Below are positions 36,341 to 48,300 of a DNA stretch of 64,000 nucleotides, piece after piece. The DNA comes from Phallusia mammillata (taxonomy: Eukaryota > Chordata > Ascidiacea > Phlebobranchia > Ascidiidae), in assembly GCA_003260075.1 (NCBI GenBank), contig QLIY01000005.1:1-64000 (forward strand), in the 5' to 3' direction. A model generated the notes under the pieces. It had not been told where the DNA came from, did no database searches, and saw nothing but the letters and a program-made list of their open reading frames with translations. Positions within the stretch are counted from its first letter, which is position 1. The number at the start of each line of letters is the position of its first letter. The position numbers were made by a program, and so were the translations under genes.

Positions 36341-37035
36341 ACATGTAATGTTAATTAAACGTTTCTGTCACAAATCATTAGTATGGAAATGGCACTTACA
36401 TGGGACATTTAAGTAAATAAAATTGACCTAAAAGCAAAGTTGTAATGGGTTTTCTGTATTGTGCGCTTTTATAGTTGAAGTTTTGCTGTGAAATACTATG
36501 TGTGTAAAACATTTTGAGAGTTATATAATTTTGAGATAGAATATTATATTTATTCACCACCATTTGATTAACGAAATATAGCAAAATACAACTGTGTGAT
36601 CTGCAATTAAGTTAAAAGATTGTTGCAGCTACCCAATCATTTTTTTCCTAAACATAAGCAAGTACAGTAATACTTTAAATTAGATCAAAAAGGACACCAA
36701 ACAAAACAATGTGTGTAAAAAAATATTTTAAGCACCTAGATCTGCAAATATAGTAAAAATACACAATTAAAACAGTGAGTGTCATTTAAGAATCTTTTTT
36801 AAAAGAAACAAACCTGCAAAAAAGTAAAATACTCCATTTACCCACTGTCAGTCATATAAACATGAACAATATGCAATAAAAGCTAAACATTAGTTACCAT
36901 TCCAATAAAGAAAAGCACAAAGACACAGAGTGGTATGATGTCTGTACATGATCGTTTTTGCAGTGGCTTCCAGAATTGTGGTTTTGGTGGTTCTTCACCG
37001 GATGGACGTCGAATAGCACTATAACAGCAACCCAT
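25570..37035 (-). CDS. SLC44A1: Choline transporter-like protein 1 (CTL1)
   Basis: A multipass membrane choline carrier feeding phospholipid synthesis. Fourteen exons: 36898-37035, 36118-36260, 35927-36017, 35368-35495, 33717-33871, 33568-33657, 32315-32451, 31818-32004, 30994-31165, 29582-29735, 29134-29217, 27489-27621, 26412-26656, 25570-25683, giving about 656 residues, the length of human CTL1. Family landmarks in order: MGCCYSA start, a likely acylation site shared with CTL1; [18 protein letters not shown] with the cysteine-rich extracellular loop; [69 protein letters not shown]; a lysine-rich tail. The agreement is with CTL1 rather than CTL2/4. Exon 2 abuts an 81-base C tract that hides its acceptor and probably one codon. 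Exons 8, 11 and 12 have truncated extra copies (32061-32150, 28260-28310, 27303-27438, 28323-28350) that are joining artefacts. Confidence 0.94.
26065..26405. repeat. Interspersed repeat with CTCGGT blocks
   Basis: Blocks such as GAGTACTCGGTA, CATACGAAACTAGTGTCCGAAAG and GATGCTCGGTG recur in diverged form at 39703-39990 (partly reversed) and at 33261-33310. The copy at 39703 begins TAGGGATGGGCC and ends CCCAACCCTA, an imperfect inverted repeat, suggesting a MITE. Confidence 0.5.
26769..26986. mobile_element. tRNA-like repeat inside long inverted termini
   Basis: The outer 18 bp ATCATAGTACGCCAGACC pair nearly perfectly with GACCTGGCGTACTATGAT, and the pairing continues imperfectly to about 42 bp. 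Between the arms, the minus strand at 26863-26937 reads as a tRNA-like sequence: acceptor-type ends GCCTGCG/CGCAAGC, a T-arm GTGGG-TTCGAAT-CCCAC and an A-box-like TCACTTGGTAGAGC. It lies in the intron between exons 12 and 13 of the SLC44A1-like gene. Confidence 0.6.
27303..27585. repeat. Duplicated exon 12 of SLC44A1, joined by G run
   Basis: Bases 27303-27438 are repeated at 27451-27585 across eleven G (27439-27449). Both copies hold most of exon 12 and its donor. Only the copy at 27451-27621 extends to the acceptor, so I used that one in the gene model. Confidence 0.85.
27590..29181. repeat. Large duplicated intron-exon block joined by G run
   Basis: The segment about 27595-28310 is repeated at about 28323-29180. 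The left copy runs from exon 12 through the intron into the middle of exon 11, where it stops at twelve G (28311-28322). The right copy restarts in the middle of exon 12. The right copy also contains a ten-G run at 28682-28691 and extra sequence. One copy must be ignored to read the gene. Confidence 0.85.
29786..30195. mobile_element. tRNA-derived repeat, two joined copies
   Basis: The minus strand at 29879-29953 reads as tRNA-like sequence with A-box TAGCTCAGTTGG and B-box GGGTTCGACTC. The left flank matches the element at 26769 (ATCATAGAATGCCAGACC). A second, partly deleted copy follows at 30034-30195 after ten G (30024-30033). Because the acceptor stem pairs (GCCTGTG/CGCAGGC), it may derive from a real tRNA, but the T-arm is mutated, so I do not call a functional tRNA. 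Confidence 0.6.
30451..30736. mobile_element. Degenerate hAT-type MITE
   Basis: It starts CAGTGGTTTCCAAAC and ends ACTTTGGGAAATGCTG, which pair imperfectly. The flanking octamers GGTTAAAC and ATTCAAAC agree at only five of eight positions, so it is old or misjudged. It lies in the intron between exons 9 and 10 of the SLC44A1-like gene. Confidence 0.5.
31208..31331. mobile_element. Fold-back MITE, about 124 bp
   Basis: The left arm TTTAATCATAAACATAACTG continues to CCAAAGAACTGGTGTAC and pairs with the right arm from TACACCAGATCTTTGG to CAGTTATGGTTATGATTAAA. It lies in the intron between exons 8 and 9 of the SLC44A1-like gene. Confidence 0.75.
31964..32150. repeat. Duplicated start of SLC44A1 exon 8, joined by G run
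   Basis: Bases 31964-32050 are repeated at 32061-32150 with ten G between. The second copy contains only the first 13 codons of exon 8 and the acceptor, then returns to intron. Confidence 0.8.
32484..32526. repeat. Run of 43 G between short direct repeats
   Basis: A pure G tract flanked on both sides by TTTAAATATACATA. It lies just upstream of exon 7 of the SLC44A1-like gene. Confidence 0.9.
33154..33260. repeat. Misplaced copy of 33985-34080 between an N and a C run
   Basis: The segment 33155-33245 repeats 33985-34080 nearly exactly. It begins at the single N (33154) and ends at ten C (33251-33260), so it is a short contig end spliced into the wrong place in intron 6 of the SLC44A1-like gene. 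Confidence 0.75.
34268..35150. repeat. Tandem array, period about 125-130 bp
   Basis: Units contain GGGGTAAATATTGGGGCTAC, GACAGCTTTTTATGGCAAAATG, and AAC(A)AA(A/C)TGTCC. They recur at about 34470, 34845, 34993 and 35121. Two C runs (34569-34578 and 34635-34644) join extra partial copies starting ATCTGCAAAAATAATCATG. The array fills most of the intron between exons 4 and 5 of the SLC44A1-like gene. Confidence 0.7.
35595..35885. mobile_element. hAT-type MITE with joined duplication
   Basis: It starts CAGTGGTCTCCAACC and ends GGCTGAAAACTACTG; flanking octamers TTCTAATG (35587-35594) and TTCTTATG (35886-35893) differ at one base. Inside, a 45-60 bp piece is repeated across twelve C (35671-35682). 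It lies in intron 3 of the SLC44A1-like gene. Confidence 0.7.
36260..36340. repeat. Run of 81 C at the edge of SLC44A1 exon 2
   Basis: A pure C tract directly abuts the first visible codon of exon 2 (Val-Ile-Ile-Ala), exactly where the intron acceptor should be. On the minus strand it reads as poly-G, so no pyrimidine tract or AG is left. The following sequence is unrelated intron. Confidence 0.92.
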
Positions 37036-37445
37036 TGCAAAACCTCAATGCATGACAAAACCTATGTTTTAATCTAAACCTGTGGCAGAAAATAAAAGAT
37101 TTATAAAAATGCGACCAAATAACGAGTGTTTCCAAAAAAAATTTTTTAAACACAAATTAAAATTTACACAACTTTTGTGTTTTGTGACAAAAAAGTTTTT
37201 ATCCATAATTAAGTAATAGAACCAGTCCATTTGAAAAAAATAGTGTTTCAAGTTTGAAGTAAAACACAATAACAGTATGTTAGATTGCTCTAAGTATAGC
37301 AATTCAAAAATTGAAAGTTACATTTCTTTCCAATATATATCATTTAAATACATTCCAGTGAAAAGAATTTATAACTTTTGAAACACAGCATTTTCCACAC
37401 ACATGGGACAAAAAAACAACAACAAATCGAAACTTTTAAATGGTG

Positions 37446-40400
37446 TCATGAAGCATCACCATCAGATAACTGATTGTCACTATTTTCGGAACTAGCGTCC
37501 GAGGAGTAAGCAACCAAAGACGTTAACCTCTTCAATTTAGGATCACTTTTTACTGTCGACACAATGTTCGTTTTTTGTGGCAACTTTCCTAAACTGACTT
37601 TTTCCATTTGCGGATTTTGTTTCACAATATGCGGCTGTTTCTTGATGTGATTTTTTAACTGAGATGTCACATTTTTTGTCTTTTTTCTGATCTTGACACC
37701 AAGAAAGTTGTTTCCAGTTTTTTGTTTCGACTTCTGACTTGAGTTTGACCAAAGTGAGCTGGACATTTTTGCTTGTAATGACTTTGTAAGAGATTTGGGC
37801 AGTTTGGCAGATAAATGTTGAATTGACGATTCTACTTTTCCACTCACAGATCCCTCAAATACTGGTTTAGTTTCAATGTCTTTGCGCAGTTCATCTTGTT
37901 TTGCATCAAACGCTGTAAGAAGCATTTGTTAGAAATAGCATTTTGAGAATAAGTTTCAAAAATTTAATGGTGAAAATAACAGCCCAAATAGACATAAAAA
38001 GCAACATGCTTTAAATATGTCAAATGTTTCGCCCCTTTTTGTCGTGAAGCAAGTGTATACAAACGGATGATGGCATGAGCATTTGCTAAAAGGTTTGAAA
38101 TATATACATGTCGCTTTTTACGTCTATTTGGGCCGTTATTTTCACCATTAAACTTATAAACAGATCCGTATATAGTGCTCCAAAGTTTCCAAAAGAATTT
38201 TACGTTGGCATAAAAATTGAATCTATTTACATTGATGTTTGCAGAAGTCACTTACATTTGATGCTTTGAAATTGCATTAGTTGTGCAACCTTCATGTCTT
38301 CATTTGATTCAGGGAGCAGTGGAATGTCTAATGAGGATTTTTGTAACAATGATGCATCATGGTTTGCAACTTCCTCTAATCTCTGTACAATTTTTTATAA
38401 ATTAAGAAAAAATGAATCTTGAACAGTGTGTTGCTAAAAATCGTTGTGAAAAAAAGCAACTTGTAATAGGAAGGTCTTGATGTCAAAATGCAGATGTACA
38501 TGACAACTATACACCCACATTGGCTCAAAAACATAACAGTTTTCACAATAACAACCAACCAAGTGGCAAATAAATTTATTTTGTTTCAATACGGCAATGG
38601 CACAACAAAACCTAGTTTGTTGATAAGCTTTCAGGTTTACGATCAATGTGTAAGGAAAAAAAAATTTAAATGTTAGTTTTTGTTCACTAGTTACAATACA
38701 TTTACCTGCAAACCAAAAAACAACATCATGTTGTGATATTTAGAATTAGTATGAAAGTTTTGGCTCTATGCTAAAGTGGTACAATACAAACATGTTTCAT
38801 TCATACTATCAAACAAACATTTTTTTTCAAAAACAGACTGAAACAAACTTGCATTAAAGACAGATACGTCGAAAAACTACCAAAAAGTTTATCAATAGCC
38901 TGGTTTTTCAGCAGTCAATGTCAAGTAAAACACAAACAAACAAATGAATAAATGTTTGAAAGGTAACCTTTTTCTCCTCGCGAAAAGATTTTCTTAATGC
39001 TTTGTTGAGTAAATAATCATCACGCTTTTCCTCTTGTATGTCCTGAATTTCCTCCAGTGTGGGAACAACGTGTTCGAGCTTCTTTTTGTCTTGCGCTTGA
39101 TGCTCGAGTTTATACATCGGATCACTACTTAACTTCTTTTTCACTTCATGATCTAAAAAAATTCCATTTATAATGAGTGCAAAAAATATTTTTTTAAAAC
39201 AGTTAGGGCAAAAAGTTTAAATCACACAACACCATACAATCTATAATCTGCCTTTGTTTTAAAAAAACCTTCTTAAAAATGGAAAATTTTGTTAATTTTT
39301 AAAAATTTAAAAATTTGTGAAAATTGTTTTGTGTGACAACACATAGGGATAGGCAACACAGAACACTAAAATAGCATACTATTTGGAATAGCGCCCTTAT
39401 GTATACATACATGCAACATGCATGCATTTATACATAAAACACATCACATTTTATTCATACAAACACTATGTTAGATAGTAGTTTTTGTGATCACCTGTCA
39501 TTTCAATTTGTTCATTATTTTTCGCATCCCATCTTTCCTCCTTTCTCCTAGCACCGCTCAATATCACATATTCACAATTGGCAGGATCAGTTTGTATTTC
39601 AAAATGTTGCTCGCAAAGATGACATTTCATCCGAAATTTGTAGATTATGGTTGAATAGTAGTTGCCCATCTAAATACATAACCACAGAAATGTGTAGTGA
39701 CTAGGGATGGGCCAAAACTGAAAATGTTCTGTTTGGTCGAAACTGAGCACCTCAAAGTAATGCTCAGTACTCGCTTCGTTATGTCACCTGTGTTGTACTA
39801 AGTTGTACATGCCCCAGAAGTAGGCGCTTTTGCACCATCTAACACATTTAAAAAACACTATTTTTTGTTCATTGATACCCTTTCGAACACTAGTTTTGTA
39901 TGTTAGCAGAGTGATTTTAATGCTTGGGTCAGTTTGTGCAATGCAGATGCTTGGTACTGAGTACTCAGGTTCTGGCTCGACTCGACCCAACCCTAATAGT
40001 TACAGACAGCTTATAAAACACTTCACAAAATGTATACAATCTTTACAAACCTTTTTCTTTTCAGCATTATATCGAACACCCATTCCAATATGGCTATTAC
40101 ATCCATTGCACCAAATATTGTATGGCATTTCAAACCTGATGATAAGAATTCCCTGCAAAATATGTTTCGTTTAGTTTTCCCAGAGTAAAAAAAAGACAGT
40201 ATCTAAATACAAATTTAGCCTAATTAGTAGTGGTAATCATAATAGGTATAGTTGTAAACTAAGCAGTCAGTATTTATCACTGAATGACATTTCAATTTCT
40301 AAATGGCAAACATTGCTTGTATTTTAAAAGATTTGTTAATGCCTCTCGGTTTTGTTTGTTTGGGCAATCAACATTTTTGAGCAATGGCTTGGAAGAGCAC

Positions 40401-41741
40401 CTATAAACCACTTTGGTACCCCCCCCCCTAAATGGCAAACATTGCTTGTATTTTAAAAGATTTGTTAATGCCTCTCAGTTTTGTTTGTTTGGGCAATCAA
40501 CATTTTTGAGCAATGACTTGGAAGGGGACCTATAAACCACTTTGGTGCAGTGCTAGCAAGCAATTTAATTTTTTTTTGTTCAAAGTAGATCAACGCACAT
40601 TTTTTGTAACCCTAAATGCTAGATCAGTTGCCAATTTTACTTGTAGTAGTTACTTCAAAATAAGCATAAACTTAACTTGTGTTATAAAGGTTTCGCATGT
40701 GGTCTTATCATGCATCTGTATTCACACATGGTTTCATTTTTAATCTCTATCTCAAATGACTCAACTTTTCATTAGAATGTGCCTTTTATATTTTAAAGAT
40801 AAATGCCAAGAAAACTCTTTCATATTGCAACAAATAGAATATAATAAGGTTGTTGAAAGCCCATGTAGCCGTACATAGTGTTAATCTTATAATCTCTAGT
40901 CTTAGGACTGCTGAGTTGAATTCATTTAACTCCGTGAAACAACCATAGCAACAATATTGCACTAAAATATTCACACTGTTGGTAATATTCACACAAGGTG
41001 AGATGTAACATAGCGCAACAAATGAGGGGGCACAATTGGTGGTGTGATGGTAAACCCACTGCAGCTAGGCCTCATAATGAAGATTTTTTTCGAATACCCT
41101 TATATTCCAGTGTGTCCCCCCCCCCAGCGCAACAAATGAGGGGGCACAATTGGTGGTGTGATGGTAAACCCACCGCAGCTAGGCCTCATAATGAAGATTT
41201 TTTCGAATACCCTTATATTCCAGTGTGCAGAACATAGCAGTCTGCAACAAGATTTCAGACGAGCAGGACCAACATGTCCTGAGTGCGCAGTAGGCGCAAA
41301 CCAAGGGATACAAAGCAGGACAGTCAAATGCTTTGATGCAAAAATTGTCATGTAAACAATTGTTTTTAAATCGTGCATACAGTTGCTAAACTCTGCAGAA
41401 TCATAAAGAACTCTTACCTCCCCAAGTTTTCTTGCTCTTTCTCTGAGCGGATGGGAATTGTGATATCGGTCGAGGGAGCCATGTTTCTTGTAATCAAAGT
41501 CAGGTGGATAATACTTGTTTACTCCTTTTCGTTCTCCCTGTTAAACAATAAAAAAAAGTATTTAACCAACTTTTCACACTGTGACATACAATATTACAGC
41601 AAATGTACAATGTCATGTCGAGTAATAATGTATTGTCAACTAAAATTCGATTAATCATATATTACAGTCCTATACTATAAACTATACAGTGCACAAATTA
41701 GAAAATTGGTAATCAACAGTAAAAAACGTATTATTTACCAT
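37446..41741 (-). CDS. YJU2B: Spliceosome factor YJU2B (CCDC130)
   Basis: A nuclear CWC16-family protein, related to yeast Yju2, which acts in pre-mRNA splicing. Seven coding exons: 41739-41741 (the ATG alone), 41418-41537, 40051-40152, 39495-39669, 38968-39152, 38256-38382, 37446-37912, joining in frame to 392 residues. The highly conserved N-terminal half is clear: GERKGVNKYYPPDFD, SLDRYHNSHPLRERARKLGE, FEMPYNIWCNGC with GMGVRYNAEKKK, then RMKCHLCEQHFEIQTDP; the paired CxxC motifs (CNGC and CHLC) are the zinc-binding cysteines of the family. The C-terminal half is lysine- and serine-rich and ends in an acidic tail with SSDASSENSD, like the DYSDSESE ending of the human protein. The separate one-codon first exon is supported by the ATG|gtaaat junction and a clean CAG|GGA acceptor. 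It is head to head with the Kelch gene. Confidence 0.93.
38055..38160. repeat. Second copy of the interspersed repeat at 20985
   Basis: It shares GGATGATGGCATGAG and CATGTCGCTTTTTACGTCTAT with 20995-21100. It lies in the last intron of the YJU2B gene. Confidence 0.55.
40302..40548. repeat. Duplicated intron segment joined by C run
   Basis: Bases 40302-40418 are repeated at 40429-40548 across ten C (40419-40428), in intron 2 of the YJU2B gene. The copies differ at a few bases. Confidence 0.8.
41011..41228. repeat. Duplicated intron segment joined by C run
   Basis: The unit AGCGCAACAAATGAGGGGGC... occurs at 41011-41115 and 41126-41228 with ten C between. Confidence 0.8.
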
Positions 41742-42333
41742 GTTGCTCTAATCCAGATGCGCTTGTCTGTAGCACACTAACTTCAATGCAACAAGTATTC
41801 CCTGTTTGCCAAATTTATAAAGTAAAAAAAGTGTTTGAGTCAGCTTTAATATTTTCTGTTTTATAACAAACTGTATGTACACTATTGCTCGCTCCATATT
41901 TAACTGCATTCTGGATAAAAAGGTGTTTTGCCTGAATAAAACCCTGGAGCCACGCTTAAGCCTCTTCCATATAGACCCAAATTCCATGAAATCACCCCCC
42001 CCCCTGTACACTATTGCTCGCTCCATATTTAACTGCATTCTGGATAAAAAGGCGTTTTGCCTAAATAAAACCCTGGAGCCACGCCTAAGCCTCTTCCATA
42101 TAAACCCAAATTCCGACTTTAAAAAAATCACAACCCTCTGCAAACAAAACTTTTGTGTTTTGTTGCTCGTTTCACGCATCAGTGAGCACATGTTTTTACG
42201 ATTGTGTCGTCACATTTGCAGTTATTTCGTCACAGAGCAAGGTTGCCATAAAGATGACAATATTGCGGAAAGGAACCAAAAACGATACGTGTTTTTGTAA
42301 AATACATTTTCTAAAGGTAACTTTACACATCAA
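41742..42333. promoter_or_regulatory. Shared upstream region of YJU2B and Kelch genes
   Basis: The two start codons face away from each other with 592 bp between. The region includes a duplicated unit, 41874-41990 and 42005-42118, joined by ten C (41995-42004), so the true distance is probably about 130 bp shorter. No TATA box stands out; a bidirectional promoter is inferred from the layout. Confidence 0.5.
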
Positions 42334-45300
42334 ATGCAGACTGGCAAAAAGCAGGTGCATCGAGTAGGTAGTTATATTACTCCAAATGAAGTTTCGTCGC
42401 AAATCAAAGCCACTGGGTCATTTGCAGTAAACTCTGGCCACATTTCTGCAAACAAGAAGTCAAAAGCATCGGAAACTCCGTCAGTATCCGAATTAGAAGA
42501 AATTTATCAACTTGCCAAGCATAAAAATTCGCTGGTGTCAGGAATCGCTGCCTTGTACAAGACGCCCCCCCCCCAAGTTTCGTCGCAAATCAAAGCCACT
42601 GGGTCATTTGCAGTAAACTCTGACCGCAGTTATGGAAACAAAAAGTCAAAAGCATCAGAATCATCATCAGTATCAGACTTAGAAGAAATTTGTCAACTCG
42701 CCAAGCATGAAAATTCGCTGGTGTCAGGAATCGCTGCTTTGTACAAGACTAGAGACCTTTGTGACGTCATACTAAGCGTAGAAAAGGCAACTTTCAAGGC
42801 CCATAAGGTACATTTCTTAACTTAGGGTTTCAGTTGTTAAACCGCTGGGTAAAACTTATTCGACGAAATTATAAAATTTCCACCTTTGAAAACTCCCATT
42901 TTATACATTAACCAAAAGCTACCTTTTGACAAACATTACTGATCATCTAAATCAGGGAGTCGAACCGGAGCAGAACCCGAACCCGCGAACCGGTTTGAGC
43001 GGTTTATTTCATTAGACCCGAACTCGAACCGCTAATTACGAATTCCTAGAAACCCGAACCGGAGTTGAACCGTATGTTTTGTTCGGCGTTGGACCCGAAC
43101 CAGTAACAAAATGCAACCTGTATTATTTTTTTGTGATTTCTTTTAAAACAACGCACTGAAGATAAAGATACGCAAAATAACAGCTATATAGGGCGTATCA
43201 AAAATAAAAAAATCCCCCCCCCCTAATTACGAATTCCTAGAAACCCGAACCGGAGTTGAACCGTATGTTTTAAAATAAAAGTGTCTGCAATGCACGGTCA
43301 AAATTCTTTCGGAGTTTAACAACGTCATGCAGATGAAGGACAAAAACAAAATTAATCGAAAAGGGAATGAACCGGTTTAAAAACCGCAAACCGGTTCGGA
43401 CAGGGTAATTTGCCGAAAAGAGTCGAACCGAAACTGAACCCGAACCCGGAATCAAACATTTCTAAAAACCTGAAAACCCCCCCCCCGAACCCTTAAAAAC
43501 AAAACAAAGTGAACCCGAACCGAACCTGAACCCACATAACAAGTGGTTCGACTCCCTGAAGTGACTGCCCCCCCCCCAAAACAAAGTGAACCCGAACCGA
43601 ACCTGAACCCATATAACAAGCGGTTAGACTCCCTGAAGTGACTGATATAATTAATGTGTTTTTTTAGTTTCATTTCTGTGTTGCATTTTGCAGGTCGTGT
43701 TGGCGGCATCCAGCGAATATCTTCGGGAAATGTTTGTGATGCGTCGAAAAGTCGAGTTCAACGAGAATGAAATGATGAAAGTTCCACTTCTCGGTATACA
43801 AGCAAACACTGTAGCCAGTATTCTTGAGGGCATGTACAGGTATAACAACCCAACACGACCAGACCTACAAACATTTTTCCCAGGGCACATTGAAATGATA
43901 GTTATATAATCGATCGCTAAGATAGACCTCTAGTGGTCGCAACCGCAGTGTGTTCAGATGCTTGTGAGTTCTTATTCTGTCTTGACCACGTATTGAGGTT
44001 AAAAATTAAACATACTTTATCAAAATTTTCGGCGTGTTCTAACTATGAAAGGAAGTACATAAAACATATTATTTTTAGTCCTTAAGCAACTGTAATCAGA
44101 TTAAAACCATGCAACAGCTTATGCAAACAAGATACGTTTACCATTAAAGGTCATTACAGTTTATAGTATCACTTGACCTGTATATTTTTCGTGGCGTTTA
44201 GCTCGTTTAGCTGAAGTTTTTGATGTTGTTTTTTTAGCGGTTCTATTACGCTATCGAGAAAAACCGTCGATGACATGCTATCAGCGGCATCGTTCCTCAA
44301 AATACCTTGCATTGTAGATGCATGTGCGAATTTTCTGTCAAAACATTTGACAATTACCAACTGTTTACGGACTTTACAGGTATACTAAGTCATAATTAGT
44401 GATATGTTTAATCAAAAGCAAAACTCAACTCAACTCAAATAAATGTTGTGCACTAAACAGAGTGCGTATGTGTTCTACGTGATGTAAATATAATTACTAC
44501 TGCATTAAAGCGTTCTGACCTACTGAAATTTCTTTGAAAGTCTGACCACTGCCCAAACTCCTTTTTGCTACTCCGATTTGTGTGTTAAGATTTCGGGTCT
44601 TAATATCAATAAACTGTTTTCCAGTCATATTGACGTTTTTAAATATATTTTGGGGGGGTTGTTCCCAAAACACAGTACCCCCCCCCCCCCCCGATTTGTG
44701 TGTTAAGATTTCGGGTCTTAATATCAATAAACTGTTTTTCAGTCATATTGAGGTTTTAAATATATTTTGGGGGGGTTGTTCCCAAAATGACATCCCTACG
44801 CTATTTTGTGTACATACACCCAGTATCCGCCAATTGTGCCCTTCACTGTTTTGCGCTCCATAAAGTTTTAACGTTGCGCAGCTATTTTAGGCTTGGTGAT
44901 TGTTTTAGTGCAATTGTGTCCCTATAATTTCTTTCACTAAGCAAAATATCCTTAACTGAACACATTTTAATTTAAACTACCGTTTTTTCGGCTCTAAGTT
45001 ATATTGTGGCTTTAAAAATATTTTCGGGTTTTGGCCCAAAAATACAGGGCCCAATAACGTCCCCATAGTACACTATTTTATGGACTCAAACTTTTTGTAC
45101 AGTCCAATTTCTTAGGTCGCAAACCTATATGACCTGAAATCTCTACTGGAAGAAAGCTACAGCCTGGCCAGCACCAACTTCGGGGCAGTTTGTCAGCAGA
45201 AAGAACTTCTCAAACTTCGCTACTGCGAATTGCGTGGGATTCTTCCCCGGCAAGATCTTAATGCTCCATCAGAGATTTCTGTGTTTCAGGCCCTGGTCCG

Positions 45301-48300
45301 ATGGATTGATGCTGACAGGTGAATATGTGTTCGCAAGGTTGTGAGTTCTAATCCTATCCGGGTCACTTATTTTTGGGTTTTTTTCCACGGGGTTCGAACA
45401 CAAGACTTTTAATGTTTTTTATGTCTGTAAATGGGCCAGGCGCGCCAAAAAATTCGGCCACTTGTATTTCCCTGAGCAAGGAACTTGAGCGGCACCCAGT
45501 GGAATCTGATGGGTGGAACTAAATTGAATAACAAATAGTTGAACAGACTTTGACGGCGGACTCTTTGTAAGCACAAATCACGCTTTGTCTGCCCACCGAC
45601 GATAAAATAAAACCAAACAACAAACACATAAAAGTGTTTTTCAATCGTTTTACTCCAGAGCGATCCTACACAACGTATAAATAACCGAAAATTAAGGGTG
45701 CACGATTAATAATAATGTGAAAAAAAACAGTCATTAACTTCAAAGATCATATCATAAAAAAAGAAAAATATAAAAATACATATCGATCGACAAAATGTAT
45801 ACCCCCCCCCCAACAAACACATAAAAGTGTTTTTCAATCGTTTTACTCCAGAGCGATCCCATACAACGTATAAATAACCGAAAATTAAGGGTACACGATT
45901 AATAATAATGTGAAAAAAACAGTTATTATCGTCAAAGATCATATCATATAATAAAGAGAAATATAAAAATACATATCGATCGACAAAATGTATCCGACTG
46001 GACAGCATCTATTTTCGCCTTTGAAACCAAACCTTACTATGATTTGTGCGGAAATTGACGCAAAAAATCAAAAAAATACAACAAAATGTTACCAAAGCAA
46101 CGTTTGGCCTTGTGTGTGTTTTCTTTACCTGCATGTTTTTGTCGCTTAAGCGGTGACACGACTTAAAAAAATCATAAAACTGAATCCGAATTATTCAACA
46201 AAATGCCAATTCAAACACACCGTACCAACATGTTTTTTCGTCCCCAACTTAACAATCTAATACAGCGGTTCTCAACTAGTGGTCCATGATGACTTTTTTG
46301 GTGGTCCACAGGACATCCACTAAATTTGGTGATGAACTAGAGATGAGGGCGTATTGCATGTTGAAAGAAGAGTATCAAAATGTTAGCTGTTAATAATTGT
46401 ATCTCACTTCTTGAAAATCGCTTTTGAAGAATTATGTTTCGAGGCCAAATTGTAGTTTGGTATGCGTACTTCGATTCCCCCCCCCCTTATTCAACAAAAT
46501 GCCAATTCAAACACACCGTACCAACATGTTTTTTTCGTCCCCAACTTAACAATCTAATATATAAGCTATATCGCTGCCAGACATAATATCAAATTTATAA
46601 AGCTCTTCGGAAAATTGTATTTTTGTTCAGTGTTACGTGCATTCAGTGTCATTTACCCTGATAAAGACGACCTGTATAGGAAGTCTAAATGTCGGTATAA
46701 AAATACAATTGCCAGAAGAGACCCCCCCCCCGTTCAGTGTTACGTGCATTCAGTGTCATTTACCCTGATAAAGACGACCCTGTATAGGACGTCTAAACGT
46801 CGGTATAAAAATACAATTGCCAGAAGAACTCTATAAACTTAACAATCCAATAATGTTTAAATTAAAATCCACAGAACCACCAGAGTGGTGTACGCCGGTC
46901 GTCTGATGTGCCATGTAAGATTTCCTCTGATCCCCGAAAGTGAGCTTGTAGACACGGTGGAATCGTCGCCGTATGTGTGTCAAGTCCCCGAAGTGGGCGA
47001 GTTGGCCAGGGAGGCTGTAAGGTATCACTTGCTTCCACATCGCCGCAGCATCATGCAGAATACGAGGACCATGCCACGGACCACTACTAACGTATGTATG
47101 GCGTGTGTATGTATGTGATGTTTTGGGAAATAAAGGAAAGATATGAAAGATCACAAATCAGTTTTTAAAAGCATGTAAATTGTGAAAGCATCAAGCCAAT
47201 ATATGATATAAGCTGCCTAAAGTACACACCAGCAGTGTTTTTTAAGGTGTTTTTTTAAGGTGCCGAAACGGTCCCCCAAATTTCTCCAGCGGTTTCCCAA
47301 AAAGCAAATATGGCTATTTTTTGGTATTGAAATGAAACACTTGCGGTCTCTTAAAACTACTTAGCGGTCACCCAAACTAAACCTTAAAAAAAACCTGCTC
47401 ACCAGTGATTCGACGGCCCATAAGGTCTCACCAGTGCAGCTGGTTATGAGAGATACGCCGTATTGGCTAGCGTAGCCATCCACTAGCACTCCAGTTTGTT
47501 GGGATCGAGTAACAGGCTATAAAGCCACGTCTATCCTATAATTGTGTTCGATGCCACAACAAAAACAATTGTATGAAACGAATTGGTTGTCCCTACAAAA
47601 CACAAAATATTTCACCTTTTGGTACATTACTTATAATCCCTTTGATAGCAAAATGATTAAAATCACCAATAGTAATTTATGACTATATTAAACAAAGTCC
47701 CAAGTATTTCAGCATTATAGATGCGACCTTTTTTGCTCCATGTGGGGGGGGGGGCACATTACTTATAATCCCTTTGATAGCAAAACGATTAAAATCACCA
47801 ATGGTAATTTATGACTATGTTAAACAAAGCCCCAAGTATTTCAGCATGATAGATGCGACCTTTTTGCCTCCATGTGCAACCGATTTGTCAACAAAACTTC
47901 TCAGCAATATTTAAGACGGTTACCTAACCAAAGTGTCAGTTACCTACCAATTATCGTAACCACCAATTGAAATACTTAACATTCTTGGCAATTCACAGAT
48001 CGACGTTATAATTGCCTGTGGTGGTTTAGCATTGAAGCGTGAAGGATCACTCACCGATAAAATGTTCTACTGTGACGTTACAAAGGGTTTATGGAAACCT
48101 TTTGCGCGACTGCCAGAACCCAGGCATCACCACGCAGGTAACAATATTGCCTAAAATATTGATTGAATTAGACACCACTACAAGAAATATCTATATGTGT
48201 GATTCTTGATGCGCTTTTAATAAATCATTTAAAAATTTATCTTCTCAATATCGTCAAGCTAGGTTTCTTCGAAAAAACGGACTCGATTCGGGGGGGGGGG

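Noticed and set aside
36027-36344. Open frame starting with poly-glycine before SLC44A1 exon 2
   Set aside because: The glycines are the C tract read on the minus strand. The real exon begins where the tract ends.
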